64,000 nt of DNA from an uncultured Caldilineaceae bacterium (GTDB lineage: Bacteria; Chloroflexota; Anaerolineae; Caldilineales; Caldilineaceae): assembly GCA_951812725.1 (NCBI GenBank), contig OX638330.1, forward strand, positions 4,133,405-4,197,404, read 5' to 3'. A program made the translations under genes and the position numbers. Under the pieces are notes generated by a model. It saw only the letters and a program-made list of their open reading frames with translations, was not told the DNA's origin and ran no database searches. Positions 54,788-64,000 of the stretch are shown piece by piece; position 1 is the stretch's first letter; each line of letters begins with the position of its first letter.

Positions 54788-55199
54788 GGAGGGCTTGGTC
54801 CTTGGTGTGGCTGGACCCTAAAGTATGGACCCAGGGTTCAGGTGGGTAGGCGAAGGATCCACCATGCTCTCGGGGTTCGGTTTTGCGGCCACGTAGCAGC
54901 GACCGATGTGTTCCCATTTATCCCGACCACGGAAAAGCCAACCGAGTGGTGAGTGTCGAGATACTCTATCTCTGGAAACGCTCCACCGATCTGAAACTCT
55001 CCACGCTTGAATTCGTGACTGCATAACCGCCCAGCAGCCACGCTGGACCTTCTCCATTGAAGATGAAGCGCCGCCAACCTATTGCGGCCGACATCCTGCG
55101 CAATCAAGATTTTTGGGACGGGCGGACATTGAAGCCGGCGCACTGAGGCTTGTCCGCACAGTTGGCCCAAAACCGGGACCACTTTCCCCCACTTCGCTC
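54788..55199. other. Intergenic region before the glycan-assembly cluster
   Basis: About 410 bp with no recognisable gene. Minus-strand open frames (for example 54838-55182) show no family I can name; they could be an old gene remnant. No repeats or hairpins stand out. Confidence 0.45.
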
Positions 55200-55228
55200 T
55201 TGAGCGCCGCGCGCGCCTCCGCTATAAT
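55200..55228 (+). promoter_or_regulatory. Promoter of the glycosyltransferase cluster
   Basis: -35 TTGAGC (55200-55205), a 17-bp spacer and a perfect -10 TATAAT (55223-55228). The predicted start, about 55235, is just upstream of the first GT4 gene. Confidence 0.7.
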
Positions 55229-55251
55229 CAGGGGACGGCAAGTAGAACGAG

Positions 55252-56466
55252 ATGACTGGCCTCCATCCATTTCCCAACAGGCACAGGGAGAATCGGTTGC
55301 GCGTTGTATTGATCAGCAAGGCGCTCGTGGTGGGCGCGTATCAGAGGAAGGCGGAGGAGATCGCCCGGCAGGGGGTGGAGCTGACGGTGCTGGTGCCGCC
55401 GAGTTGGCGGGACCGGCGCGGTACGCAACGGGCGGAACGGCTGCATACTGTGGGCTACGAACTTCGTACGATTCCCCTCCTATTCAACGGCGCTTATCAT
55501 TTGCACTTTTATCCTACTCTGGTAAGGGAGCTGCGGGAGTTGAAACCGGAGGTTGTGCATGTGGATGAGGAGCCATACAATTTGGCTACGCTTCTAGGTG
55601 TGCGAGCGGCACGGTCGGTGGGAGCGGAGCCACTCTTCTTTACCTGGCAAAACCTTCTGCGGCGCTATCCGCCGCCATTCAACTGGTTTGAGCGCATGGT
55701 ATACCGCTCCTGTGCGGTCGCGATCGCCGGGAATGCTGAGGCCCGCGAGGTTCTTGTGCGCAAGGGCTATGGGGGCGAGATCGTGGTGCTGCCGCAGTTT
55801 GGTGTAGACCCAACCATATTCCGGCCGCAGACGGAGGCGGGCGAGGAAGAGGGGACGCAGCGCGGAGAGAATAACGAGTCGTTGAAGCGCTCCTCAATCC
55901 TCACCTCTCAGTCCGACAAGTTTCATATCGGCTACGCCGGGGGGCTGTTGCCTGAAAAGGGGCTGGACCTGCTGCTGCGGGCATGCGTCGGACTTGAGGG
56001 CAACTGGCGGTTAACGCTGGTTGGCAGCGGAGAGGAGCTTGAAGCGCTGCGGAAACTGGCTGTTGAGGGCGGCATCGAAGACCGGGTCACGCTAGGCGTG
56101 AGACTACCCAGCGCGGAGATGCCTGAGTTTTACCGTTCGCTCGACCTTTTGGTGCTGCCCAGCCGCACGCGGCCAAACTGGAAGGAGCAGTTCGGACGGG
56201 TGCTGATCGAGGCGATGGCCTGCGGGGTACCGGTGCTAGGAAGTGACAGCGGCGAGATCCCCCACGTCATAGGCAGTGCCGGTGTTATCTTCCCGGAAGG
56301 GGATGTTGAAGCGCTGCGGTCCCAGCTGCTGCGGCTGATGCAGGATCGAGCGGCGCGAGAGTGCCTGGCAGCTGCGGGGAGGGAGCGGGTGCTGGCCCAA
56401 TACACAATGGCAGAGATCGCCAGCCAGACGGTGGCAGCTTACACAGCAGTGGCCAATGGCCGCTAG
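55252..56466 (+). CDS. Glycosyltransferase family 4
   Basis: A 404-residue GT-B enzyme. The N-terminal domain starts RVVLISKALVVGAYQRKAEEIA; the C-terminal nucleotide-sugar domain has IGYAGGLLPEKGLDLLLRA and FGRVLIEAMACGVPVLGSDSGEIP with the E-x7-E motif. A low-complexity loop (residues about 200-220) looks like an in-frame insertion. ATG 55252 is given; TTG 55297 with GGGAG upstream is a credible alternative. First gene of a three-gene cluster with a second GT4 and an initiating sugar-phosphate transferase, likely for an exopolysaccharide or glycolipid. Confidence 0.93.
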   Translation: MTGLHPFPNRHRENRLRVVLISKALVVGAYQRKAEEIARQGVELTVLVPPSWRDRRGTQRAERLHTVGYELRTIPLLFNGAYHLHFYPTLVRELRELKPEVVHVDEEPYNLATLLGVRAARSVGAEPLFFTWQNLLRRYPPPFNWFERMVYRSCAVAIAGNAEAREVLVRKGYGGEIVVLPQFGVDPTIFRPQTEAGEEEGTQRGENNESLKRSSILTSQSDKFHIGYAGGLLPEKGLDLLLRACVGLEGNWRLTLVGSGEELEALRKLAVEGGIEDRVTLGVRLPSAEMPEFYRSLDLLVLPSRTRPNWKEQFGRVLIEAMACGVPVLGSDSGEIPHVIGSAGVIFPEGDVEALRSQLLRLMQDRAARECLAAAGRERVLAQYTMAEIASQTVAAYTAVANGR

Positions 56467-56489
56467 CCTCAGAACAATGGCCATTGACC

Positions 56490-57668
56490 ATGAAAGTCGT
56501 CGTCAACGCCCAGCTACTGCATACGGGCAGCAATTACCGGGGCGCCGGGGTCAGCAACTATTGCCGCAGCTTGTTGACTGCGTTTGCCGCAGAGGCGGGC
56601 GGGCATCAGCTGATGGCCTTCGTCAATGACCGCGACTTTAGCTGTCCTCAGGGGTGCCCGGGTGTGGAACTGCGCTATACGCGCTGGCCGGCTGCGGCGC
56701 CGTTTCCCCGCATTGTCTGGGAGCAGACGGCATTGCCTGCGGCCCTGTGGACTGACCAAGCGGATCTGGTACATGGTCTGGTCAATACGTTGCCGCTAGT
56801 GACGAAGGCGCCTGGCGTGGTGACCGTCCACGACCTCAGTTTTGTACGGCTGCCGGAGCGTTTTCCCCTCCACAAGCGGCTCTACCTGTCCAATCTGTGC
56901 CGGGCGAGCGTCAACCGGGCCAAGCGCGTGATTGCGGTCAGCAAACAGACGGCCGCCGACGTGCGGACGGAATTCGGGGTGGACAGCCGGCGCGTGGAGG
57001 TGGTGTATAATGGTGTCGGCGGGCAGTTCCGGCCTCTGCCTGCTGCGGAGGTAGAGGGTTTTCGAGAGCGCATGAGGCTGCCGGCGAGATTCTTGCTCTA
57101 TGTTGGCACGTTGGAGCCGCGTAAGAATCTGCCCCATTTACTGCGATCTTTTGCTGCCTGGCGGGCGGCCAGTGCGACTGGGCGGGACGTAGGGTTGGTG
57201 TTGGCTGGAGCAAGAGGCTGGCATTATCAGGAGATTTTCCGTCTGGTCAGCGAATTGGGCCTGACTTCAGACGAGTCAGGGACACCGTCCGAACAGGAGC
57301 CCGTCGTATACTTTCCGGGTTTCCTACCGGAGCAGGAGTTATGTTTGTGGTACAACGCGGCCAGCGGATTCGTCTATCCCAGTCTGTTTGAGGGGTTTGG
57401 GCTGCCGGTGTTGGAGGCGATGGCTTCGGGGACTCCGGTGATTTGCAGCGACGCGCCGAGCCTGCAGGAGGTTGCGGGCGATGCGGCGCTAATCGTGCCG
57501 GCGCAGGATCAGGCGGCTCTGCAAGACGCGTTCGAGCGCCTGTTTTCGGAGCATGGCGTCGCCGATTCACTGCGGGAGCGCGGACCCCGACAGGCGGAGC
57601 GATTTTCCTGGGAGCGGGCCGCCGCCGAAACGATTGACGTGTACGAAACTGCAGTAAACGCAGATTAG
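56490..57668 (+). CDS. Glycosyltransferase family 4
   Basis: A 392-residue GT-B enzyme starting at ATG 56490 (MKVVVNAQLL); the frame opens further upstream only across the previous gene's end. The donor domain has LYVGTLEPRKNLPHLLRSF and FVYPSLFEGFGLPVLEAMASGTPVICS with the E-x7-E motif, as in mannosyl- and rhamnosyl-transferases of the WbaZ/MtfB kind. It starts 23 bp after the preceding GT4 stop and lies upstream of the polyprenyl glycosylphosphotransferase, so it probably adds a later sugar. Confidence 0.93.
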   Translation: MKVVVNAQLLHTGSNYRGAGVSNYCRSLLTAFAAEAGGHQLMAFVNDRDFSCPQGCPGVELRYTRWPAAAPFPRIVWEQTALPAALWTDQADLVHGLVNTLPLVTKAPGVVTVHDLSFVRLPERFPLHKRLYLSNLCRASVNRAKRVIAVSKQTAADVRTEFGVDSRRVEVVYNGVGGQFRPLPAAEVEGFRERMRLPARFLLYVGTLEPRKNLPHLLRSFAAWRAASATGRDVGLVLAGARGWHYQEIFRLVSELGLTSDESGTPSEQEPVVYFPGFLPEQELCLWYNAASGFVYPSLFEGFGLPVLEAMASGTPVICSDAPSLQEVAGDAALIVPAQDQAALQDAFERLFSEHGVADSLRERGPRQAERFSWERAAAETIDVYETAVNAD

Positions 57669-57733
57669 TGGACAGTACAGACCACGACCTACACAACGCC
57701 AACCGCGGGCCACTGGCCACTTAATTGACGCCG

Positions 57734-59281
57734 ATGACGACAATACAGATGAAACAGCGCAGAGCCCACCAGGCATCCCAGCAGACCCGCGACGCGCGGC
57801 GGGCGAGCAACGGGGAAACAGGCTCTCTGGACGGCAATAGAGTGATTGCCCTACTTGCGCGGATTCCGGCGAACTGGTGCCCGGCCCTTTTGCGCATCAG
57901 TGATTTGTTTCTGATCGCTGTTGCTTTTGTTCTGGCCTACTGGCTGCGCTACCAAGCGCAGTGGTTCCTGACCGTCGATCCGGCAAACCAGACCGAACTG
58001 GTCACCTATTTGCCGTTCGGGCTGGCGCTGGTCTTTCTCCTGTTCTGTTCGTTTCAGTTTTCCAGAGTCTACGAATACAGGCGTGGTCGCCTTTGGATAG
58101 AGGAGGTCTACGCCATTGCCAGCGCGACAACGATTGGCGTTGTCGTTCTGATCGTGCTGAACCTGGCGTTTGGGCAACTCTCTTATAGCCGTCTTATCTT
58201 CCTGTACACGGCTGTGCTGGTCACGCTGCTGTTGGGCATAAGCCGTGCGGTGATCTACGCGGTGCGCGGCTATATGCGCAATCAGGGACTCGGTCTGGAA
58301 CGCGTGGTGTTGGTGGGTGTGGGCGAAGTGGGGCTGATGGTCATGCGCACTATTGCGGCTCGCCCCAGCCTCGGATACGAGCTGGTCGGCTTTCTGGATG
58401 ACGATCCAAGCATCAATCAGACTGACATCGGTCGATTTCAGGCGCTGGGCCCGCTGACCAACTTTTACGAGATATTGCAGAACCACGACATCGACTCGAC
58501 TATCATTTGCTTGCCTTGGCGGAGTCACCGGACTGTAGCGCGCCTGCTTCATCTTTGTGAAGAGAACGGTGTCGAGGCGCAGATCGTGCCGGACTTTTTC
58601 CAGTTGACGAAGAACCAGATGCAGGTGGAGCGGCTCGATGGAATTCCGCTGATCACGACGCGGGCGGTATCGATTGCGGGCTGGAATCTGTTCGTCAAGC
58701 GGGCGCTAGATGTGACCGCGGCGACGGTCTTGTTGGCCGTTGGGTTGCCGCTGGGCGCGCTGATTGCGCTTGCGGTCCGCTTCAATTCACCGGGGCCGAT
58801 TATCTATTCCCAGACGCGCATAGGTCGCAGCGGGCACCCGTTCAAGATTTTCAAGTTTCGTTCGATGACCGCTGATGCCGATGCACAACTTGATGAGATG
58901 GCCGAACTGAATGAGGCGTCGGGGCCGCTCTTCAAGATGCGGGATGACCCGCGCCGCACGGCGGTAGGGCGTATACTGCGCCGCTTCAGCCTGGACGAGG
59001 TGCCGAATCTGATCAATGTTTTGCGGGGGGAGATGAGCCTTGTCGGGCCGCGCCCAAACGTGCCGGATGAGGTTGCCCAGTATAAGGACTGGCACCGCAG
59101 ACGGCTGTCGGTCAGCCCGGGGATGACGGGGCTTTGGCAGGTCAGTGGGCGCAGCGATCTTACATTCGATGAGATGGTTCTGCTCGATATATATTACGCG
59201 GAGAATTGGAGCCTGACTTTGGATCTGGGGATTCTGCTACGCACGATTCCGAAGGTATTGGGCGGGGAGGGAGCGTACTGA
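57734..59281 (+). CDS. Polyprenyl-phosphate sugar-1-phosphate transferase (WcaJ/WbaP type)
   Basis: Initiates glycan assembly by moving sugar-1-phosphate from UDP-sugar to undecaprenyl phosphate. The 515-residue protein has four N-terminal membrane helices, a CoA-binding-like Rossmann segment (VVLVGVGEVGLMVMRTI), a fifth hydrophobic helix (ATVLLAVGLPLGAL) and the catalytic domain with KIFKFRSM, RFSLDEVPNLINVL (Asp-Glu pair) and MSLVGPRPNVPDE. ATG 57734 is preferred to TTG 57725. It completes the cluster with two GT4 genes. No Wzx/Wzy genes are in the window. Confidence 0.95.
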   Translation: MTTIQMKQRRAHQASQQTRDARRASNGETGSLDGNRVIALLARIPANWCPALLRISDLFLIAVAFVLAYWLRYQAQWFLTVDPANQTELVTYLPFGLALVFLLFCSFQFSRVYEYRRGRLWIEEVYAIASATTIGVVVLIVLNLAFGQLSYSRLIFLYTAVLVTLLLGISRAVIYAVRGYMRNQGLGLERVVLVGVGEVGLMVMRTIAARPSLGYELVGFLDDDPSINQTDIGRFQALGPLTNFYEILQNHDIDSTIICLPWRSHRTVARLLHLCEENGVEAQIVPDFFQLTKNQMQVERLDGIPLITTRAVSIAGWNLFVKRALDVTAATVLLAVGLPLGALIALAVRFNSPGPIIYSQTRIGRSGHPFKIFKFRSMTADADAQLDEMAELNEASGPLFKMRDDPRRTAVGRILRRFSLDEVPNLINVLRGEMSLVGPRPNVPDEVAQYKDWHRRRLSVSPGMTGLWQVSGRSDLTFDEMVLLDIYYAENWSLTLDLGILLRTIPKVLGGEGAY

Positions 59282-59355
59282 GAGTTTCTAGTTTCTGGTT
59301 TTTAGTTCTTAGTAACCCCACTGGGACGCGGTAGTACACTACGACTGTCCTGTAC

Positions 59356-60942
59356 TCAAACACTCCCTTGTAAGACCAAATTCATTCGCTCCGGCTGGAA
59401 GAGGCGGGGTTCCATTTCGCGCAGGTCGGGCGCTACGGCCAGTGGGAATTCGCATTGGGCGAGAACGTCCTCTTCGAGGGAGGCGCCGGGTGCGATCTCG
59501 ATGACGGTCCAGCCTTCGGCATCGAGGCGCAGGACACAGCGCTCGGTGACGGCGACGACGTTCTGGCCGGTTTGGCGGGCGCGACGGCCGCTGAAGGTGA
59601 CGTGCTCCACTTCGTTGACGAACTTGCGCACTCTGCCTTCGCGCTCGATGCGCAGGCGGCCATCGGCAACGTCGAGGCGTGCGCCGGCGGTGTAGGTGCC
59701 GCTGATGACGACGTTCTGGGCGTTGGCGGTGATGTCTACAAAGCCGCCGACACCTGCAGTCACGTGGGGACGGGCCGCCAGACGAGAGACGTTGATATTG
59801 CCCTCGCGGTCGATCTGCATGAAGGAGAGGAAGCAGCGGTCGAAGCCGCCGCCCTGGAAGTAGCTGAACTGGTCGGGCGAGGGGATGATGGCCTGGGTGT
59901 TGGCGGAGCAGCCGAACTGGAAGCCCTGCAGCGGCATGCCGCCTACGGGGCCCTGCTCGATCACCCAAGTGACGGCGCCGTTCAGCCCTTCTTCGAGGAG
60001 AACACGCGGCACCAGCGCGGAGATGCCGAAGCCGAGATTGACCGCTTCGCCATCGCGCAATTCGAGCGCGGCGCGGCGGGCGATCACTTTTTGCAGACTC
60101 CACTCGGCCAGCTCGAAGCTGTCGGGCGGGACGCGCACCTCGCCGCTGATGGCCGGGTCGTAGTCGGTCTGGGTGGTCTGCATTGGGTCGGGTACGACCA
60201 CGACGGCGTCGACTAGTACGCTGGGCACGCGCACTTCCTGGGCGGACAGGGTGCCGGCGGCGACGCGACGCTCGACTTGGGCGATGACGACGCCGTCATT
60301 GTTATGCGCGGCGAGGGCGACATCGTAGGCGCCAAGAAAGGCGCCCTCGCGCTCGAAGGTCAGATTGCCCAACTCGTCGGCCGTCGTTGCACGGATCAGT
60401 GCGACGTCCGGGTGCAGGGCGCGCAGGTAGAGCCATTCCTGGCCGTCGAATTCCACCAGCTGAACAATATCTGTTTGCGTGCGCTCGTTCATGCGCCCGC
60501 CCTGGCGACGGGGGTCAAGGTAGGTGTCCATGCCCAGTTGCGTGAGGATGCCGGGGCGCTTGGCCGCGGCCTCGCGCAGCTGGTGGAAGATGAGGCCGCT
60601 GGGAATGTTGTAGGCTTCGACTTCGTTCTCGTAGATCATGCGCCAGATCGCGGGCGACTCCATCGACGACGGGCCCGAGGGGAGTGAGCCGGCGATCACG
60701 CGCGTCAGCAGACCGGGGCGGGCGATGTGGTCGATGCCGTCGATGCCGTACATGTCGCCGGCGGCGATTGGGTGAATGGTGGTCAGATCTTGTGGATGGC
60801 CATCTTGCACAAAACGTTCGCCGACGGCGCGCAGCAGGGCGTCGGGGCAGAGCAGCCCGCTGGACGAGTTGACGGCAACCGTCGCTGCGTCGGGGATGAG
60901 GGCTGCGGCTTCGTCCAGGGTGAGAAAACGGGTGCGTGGCAT
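59356..60942 (-). CDS. Acyl-CoA:acetate/3-ketoacid CoA-transferase (family I, fused subunits)
   Basis: A 528-residue protein in which the alpha and beta subunit domains are fused, as in propionate CoA-transferase and YdiF. The alpha part opens FLTLDEAAALIPDAATVAV; the beta part holds VTWVIEQGPVGG, with the catalytic Glu that forms the glutamyl-CoA ester, and GGGFDRCFLSFMQID. It swaps CoA between short- or medium-chain acids; substrate uncertain. ATG 60942 starts it. It stands 180 bp from the dehydrogenase gene upstream on the same strand. Confidence 0.93.
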   Translation of the reverse strand: MPRTRFLTLDEAAALIPDAATVAVNSSSGLLCPDALLRAVGERFVQDGHPQDLTTIHPIAAGDMYGIDGIDHIARPGLLTRVIAGSLPSGPSSMESPAIWRMIYENEVEAYNIPSGLIFHQLREAAAKRPGILTQLGMDTYLDPRRQGGRMNERTQTDIVQLVEFDGQEWLYLRALHPDVALIRATTADELGNLTFEREGAFLGAYDVALAAHNNDGVVIAQVERRVAAGTLSAQEVRVPSVLVDAVVVVPDPMQTTQTDYDPAISGEVRVPPDSFELAEWSLQKVIARRAALELRDGEAVNLGFGISALVPRVLLEEGLNGAVTWVIEQGPVGGMPLQGFQFGCSANTQAIIPSPDQFSYFQGGGFDRCFLSFMQIDREGNINVSRLAARPHVTAGVGGFVDITANAQNVVISGTYTAGARLDVADGRLRIEREGRVRKFVNEVEHVTFSGRRARQTGQNVVAVTERCVLRLDAEGWTVIEIAPGASLEEDVLAQCEFPLAVAPDLREMEPRLFQPERMNLVLQGSV

Positions 60943-61121
60943 CTGTAGATTTCACCTTTACAGGAGGGACGGACACGCGCATGCGAGTAGAAGGGATCGA
61001 CGCGCCCGTCGAGTAGCGATGGGTCCATTATAGCGGTACGGGCGTTTTGCACAAGGACCAGCGGATGCGTGCCTGCTTGGGAAGGGCGCGCTAGAGACGG
61101 TGACGGCTGAAGATGAACGGG

Positions 61122-62330
61122 TCAGGCGCGCATACGGCGGTAGGCCTGGTCGCCGACGGCAGCGGTGGCGGCGCGGCCGATTTCGTCTGCCTGCAAGAGC
61201 GCGGCCCAGGTGTTTTCGGGGGTGACGTCAAAGGGCACGTTATCCATCAGGGGCGTCTCGGCACTGGCGGCCATGGCTGCTTGAAGAGCGGGGCCATCGG
61301 CCGCGGGGTCGAGGGAGAGTTGGGCCAGATGGGTGGGCAGGCCGATCTCAGCGCAGAAGCGAGCGACCTGGACGCACTCGTCGGTGGACTGTTCCAGTGC
61401 CAGCTGGGTGACCAGGCCCATCGCCACCATCTCGCCGTGCAGGTAGTTTTCGCGTGCGACGGGCAGGCGGGTGAAGCCCATGGCAACGGCGTGGGCGGCG
61501 GTGACACCGCCGCTCTCGAAGCCGATGCCGCTCAGCAGCGTATTTGCTTCGATCACGCGCTCGAGCGCGGGGTCGACCTCGCCGCGATAGTTGGCTTCGG
61601 CGGCGGCAATGCCATCGTCGAAGACGGTCTGTGCGCACAGTTCGGCGATTGCCTGGGCGGCGATGGTGGGCCGGCTGCCGATGACGGCGCGGCCGGCGGG
61701 GTTGCGGTAGCAGGTGCGGGCCTCGTAGCGGGTGGCGAGCGCGTCGCCCATGCCGGCGACGAGATAGCGGACGGGCGCGGCCGCGATCAGTTGCGAATCT
61801 ACCAGCACCAGGGCCGGGCTGTCCGGGAAGGACTCGCCGCTGTGGACGATGCCTTCGTCGGTGTAGACGACTGACAGGGCGGAGCAAGGCGCGTCGGTGG
61901 AGGCGATGGTGGGGCAGATGACGACGGGTATTTCAAGGCGGTCGGCGACGCATTTGCCAGCGTCGAGGCATTTGCCGCCGCCGACGGCGATCAGGCTGTC
62001 GAAAGGTATGTTCTGTGCTTGCAGGCTGGCGGTGGCGCGTTCGATTTCGGAGAAGGAACACTCGCCCTCGAATATCTCGACGACGGCTTCGATCTGCATG
62101 GCGCGCAGGCCTTCCAACAGTTGGTCGCCGTGGCGGCGCAGGCCGCCGGGACTGATGTAGACAGCGGGTCGGGTGCTGGGAACTATAGACAGGAAACGTC
62201 CGAGATGGTCGAGCAGGTCCGGTCCCTGCACGTAGCGCGCCGGCGAGATCAGGCCAACGGGAGGCATCTGCCGTCCGGTGTCCTCGAGGGAGAAGATCGG
62301 CTTGGGAGAGAAGTCGACAGTTCTTGTCAT
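61122..62330 (-). CDS. Glycerol dehydrogenase-like iron/zinc alcohol dehydrogenase
   Basis: About 402 residues, ATG 62330 with GAGGAGCA upstream; GTG 62372 is less likely. The group III fold is shown by SLIAVGGGKCLDAGKCVADRL (NAD pyrophosphate loop) and the metal ligands Asp in VAGMGDALATR, His in TAAHAVAMG and His in YLHGEMVAM. ICPTIASTDAPCSALSVVYT is typical of GldA. It oxidises glycerol or a related diol to a ketone with NAD+. The ligand set looks complete. Confidence 0.92.
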   Translation of the reverse strand: MTRTVDFSPKPIFSLEDTGRQMPPVGLISPARYVQGPDLLDHLGRFLSIVPSTRPAVYISPGGLRRHGDQLLEGLRAMQIEAVVEIFEGECSFSEIERATASLQAQNIPFDSLIAVGGGKCLDAGKCVADRLEIPVVICPTIASTDAPCSALSVVYTDEGIVHSGESFPDSPALVLVDSQLIAAAPVRYLVAGMGDALATRYEARTCYRNPAGRAVIGSRPTIAAQAIAELCAQTVFDDGIAAAEANYRGEVDPALERVIEANTLLSGIGFESGGVTAAHAVAMGFTRLPVARENYLHGEMVAMGLVTQLALEQSTDECVQVARFCAEIGLPTHLAQLSLDPAADGPALQAAMAASAETPLMDNVPFDVTPENTWAALLQADEIGRAATAAVGDQAYRRMRA

Positions 62331-62531
62331 GGTGTTGCTCCTCGGGTCTGTTGCCGGCGGCGATTGCGCCACTGTGCGGGCGGGAGGCCTGCGGGCGCGG
62401 ACAGCTAAGGTGTTTGCAACATTGTCGACGGCTTCGCCCGTAAGCGCAAGGAGGGGAACGGCAGGGGATAGGGGATAGCTTAGCCCGCTAGTGCGAGGAA
62501 CGAAGGTCGCTGACGGATATAACCAAAGCAG

Positions 62532-63284
62532 TCAGGGCAGCTGCTCGTTGAGGCGGTCGGTGATGACGTCGGCGAGGCGGAGGTCGTAGTCGAGGTGGGG
62601 CGCTTCGAGGATTGTGAGGGCTGGATGGCGTTGGCGGGCGGCGGCCAGGAGCTGGGGTAGATCCTGACGCAGGTGGCGGCCGCGGTGCAGGAAATAGGGC
62701 AGGGCGACGATTTTGCGGGCGCCTTGGGCGGCGAGGTCGTCGACAGCGTCGGCGATGCGGGGCTTGTTGCAGTCGAGGTAGGCCGCGGCGGCGAGAGAAT
62801 AGCGGGTCTTTTCGTGCAGCCAGGCGGTCATTCGTCTGACCGGCTCGTTGGCGTACTCGAGGGGCGTGCCGTGGGCCATGACCAGGAGGGCGGCCTGTGT
62901 CCCGTTGGACGTGTTCGGCTCCGGATCGACGGTCTGCACGCGCTCGAGGGCGATGGTGGCCAGCTTTTCATGGAAGCCTAGACAGGCGGCGACGCGGATG
63001 GTCAGGTCGGGAAACTGGGCGGCGACTTTGGCGATATCGACGGGCAGGTCCTGCTGGACATAGACGCCGTCGATGAGGAAATAGGGTTGGACGGTGACGG
63101 AAGTTGCGCCTGCGGCCACGCATTTTGCGACGGCTTCGGCGATAGTGGGGCGGCTGAAGTTGAGGAAGCCGGCTTCGGCGATTGGCGCAACACCGCGTTC
63201 GCGAAGGCGGGCGGCGAGCCGGATCATGGACGCGCCGCTATCGCTGTGCAGGCTGCCGTGGCCGATGAGGACTACACCGTTCAT
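62532..63284 (-). CDS. CbiX-type sirohydrochlorin chelatase
   Basis: A 250-residue two-repeat chelatase: MNGVVLIGHGSLHSDSGASM begins the first half and LLVMAHGTPLEYANEPV the second, each with the His that binds the metal. It inserts cobalt or iron into sirohydrochlorin for cobalamin or siroheme. The adjacent APS/PAPS reductase gene (85 bp upstream on the same strand) suggests the siroheme route for sulfite reductase, an inference from context. Starts ATG 63284. Confidence 0.9.
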   Translation of the reverse strand: MNGVVLIGHGSLHSDSGASMIRLAARLRERGVAPIAEAGFLNFSRPTIAEAVAKCVAAGATSVTVQPYFLIDGVYVQQDLPVDIAKVAAQFPDLTIRVAACLGFHEKLATIALERVQTVDPEPNTSNGTQAALLVMAHGTPLEYANEPVRRMTAWLHEKTRYSLAAAAYLDCNKPRIADAVDDLAAQGARKIVALPYFLHRGRHLRQDLPQLLAAARQRHPALTILEAPHLDYDLRLADVITDRLNEQLP

Positions 63285-63369
63285 ATATTATTCAGTTTAG
63301 CATTTCCAGTTCTTAGCGGGCAATCGCGGCGGTCGCCAAAAACTGAGAACTGACAACCAAGAACTGCAG

Positions 63370-64000
63370 TCAGGCCTGATGGAGGCCACATTCGAGCTTG
63401 GACAGCCCGACCCAACGGCCGGCGCGCAGGTCATCGCCGGGCTGGACGGCCTGGGTGCAGGGCCAGCAGCCGATGCTGGGGTAGTTCTGCTCGTGCAGTT
63501 CGTTGTAGGGGACGTTGTGGCAATGGATGTATGCCCAGACGTCGGCTTCGCTCCAGCGAACCAGGGGAGCAATCTTGACGACATTGTACTTATCGTTCCA
63601 GCGCAGAATCGGCGTGCCGGCACGGGTCGGCGACTGGTCGCGGCGCAGGGCCGATACCCAGGCGGTGCTGCCCTGGAGGGCGTCTGCCATCGGCACGACT
63701 TTGCGGATATTGCAGCATTTGTCCGGGTTGCTGCGGTAGAGGTCGGGGCCGTGGGCCCGCTCCTGCTCGGCGACGCTCATATCCGGCGAAACGCGGCGGA
63801 AGGGGCGGTTGTAGTGGCGCTGGGCGCGGTCGATCAGGGCGAGAGTTTCAGGGAAGAAGTAGTCGGTGTCGATGTAGAAGATGTCTACATCGGGGTTGAT
63901 GCGCATGGCGATGTCGATCAGGGCCATGCCGCTGGCGCCGAAGGCTGAGCCGATTGAAAAGCCTTCACCGAACTGCTCGATCGCCCACTCCAGAATCTCT
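63370..64000 (-). CDS. cysH: Phosphoadenylyl/adenylyl-sulfate reductase, N-terminus outside the window
   Basis: Reduces activated sulfate to sulfite. The frame is open to the window edge (residues EILEWAIEQFGEGFSIGSAFG precede the first internal Met), so the 5' end is missing; 210 residues are visible. The phosphate loop has GSAFGASGM. KCCNIRKV and PSIGCWPCTQ provide the two Cys pairs that bind a 4Fe-4S cluster in the APS-type enzymes, so adenylyl-sulfate is the likely substrate. The C-terminal KLECGLHQA carries the catalytic Cys of ECGLH. Co-oriented with the CbiX gene, consistent with assimilatory sulfate reduction. Confidence 0.94.
   Translation of the reverse strand, partial: EILEWAIEQFGEGFSIGSAFGASGMALIDIAMRINPDVDIFYIDTDYFFPETLALIDRAQRHYNRPFRRVSPDMSVAEQERAHGPDLYRSNPDKCCNIRKVVPMADALQGSTAWVSALRRDQSPTRAGTPILRWNDKYNVVKIAPLVRWSEADVWAYIHCHNVPYNELHEQNYPSIGCWPCTQAVQPGDDLRAGRWVGLSKLECGLHQA

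Noticed and set aside
54818..55182. Overlapping minus-strand frames between the acetyltransferase and GT4 genes
   Set aside because: No recognisable family or start context; at most an old remnant, which I could not support.

Overview
The window looks like a chromosomal segment of a free-living or host-associated Chloroflexota bacterium (Anaerolineae/Caldilineaceae-like). This is inferred from moderately high GC, the abundance of phytanoyl-CoA-dioxygenase-like (PhyH) proteins, Uma2 and coiled-coil PD-(D/E)XK proteins, an AmaP-like gene beside scpB, YfhO-type membrane proteins and lipoprotein sugar-binding proteins. No rRNA, CRISPR array or phage was seen. There is one tRNA, Pro(CGG).

Layout. 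1-2030: the 3' end of a zinc dehydrogenase followed by two PhyH oxygenases. 2211-2911: an expanded copy of a dispersed inverted-repeat element. 2936-5718: rhaA and rhaB (minus strand). 6081-10247: dnaE (minus strand). 10384-17961: a nuclease-fold coiled-coil protein, hsp20 with a strong terminator, a second inverted-repeat element, selD, a DUF898 membrane protein, a CoA-transferase, a Uma2 protein and a cyclophilin. 18018-21921: a heterodimeric ABC exporter operon behind a promoter/operator. 22267-23602: remnants and modules of toxin-antitoxin type, including a HEPN/MNT pair between 15-bp direct repeats. 23776-25963: an oxidoreductase plus PhyH. 26441-26518: tRNA-Pro. 26718-34158: a PdtaS/PdtaR-like two-component pair, a GT2, a YfhO protein, an AmaP-like protein and scpB. 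34238-35563: a second HEPN/MNT pair fused by overlap to a thioesterase gene. 35606-40640: E3, E2, a VOC protein and a sulfatase. 40934-43408: the third and fourth inverted-repeat elements, the fourth interrupted by an IS630-family element. 43478-44836: an SH3 lipoprotein. 46031-54072: a sugar ABC importer operon with PhyH, glycosidase-like and TIM-barrel isomerase genes. 54119-59281: an acetyltransferase and a glycan-assembly cluster. 59356-64000: a CoA-transferase, a glycerol-dehydrogenase-like enzyme, CbiX and CysH, the last two suggesting siroheme and sulfate assimilation.

Main discoveries. (1) selD is itself a selenoprotein gene: an in-frame TGA at codon 17, the position of the catalytic Cys17 of E. 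coli SelD, is followed at once by a strong hairpin, and an ordinary ORF call loses the catalytic N-terminus. (2) A MITE-like element of about 300 bp occurs four times in the same orientation, with ~14-bp terminal inverted repeats and a GC-rich core whose hairpin shows compensatory change between copies. (3) An IS630-family element sits at a TA inside the terminal repeat of one copy; removing it rebuilds the repeat. Its transposase needs a -1 frameshift at a T TTT TTA heptamer. (4) Two different HEPN/MNT modules lie 11 kb apart. (5) A sugar importer operon carries an oxygenase and a retaining-glycosidase-like protein, suggesting catabolism of a modified glycan whose chemistry cannot be read from sequence.
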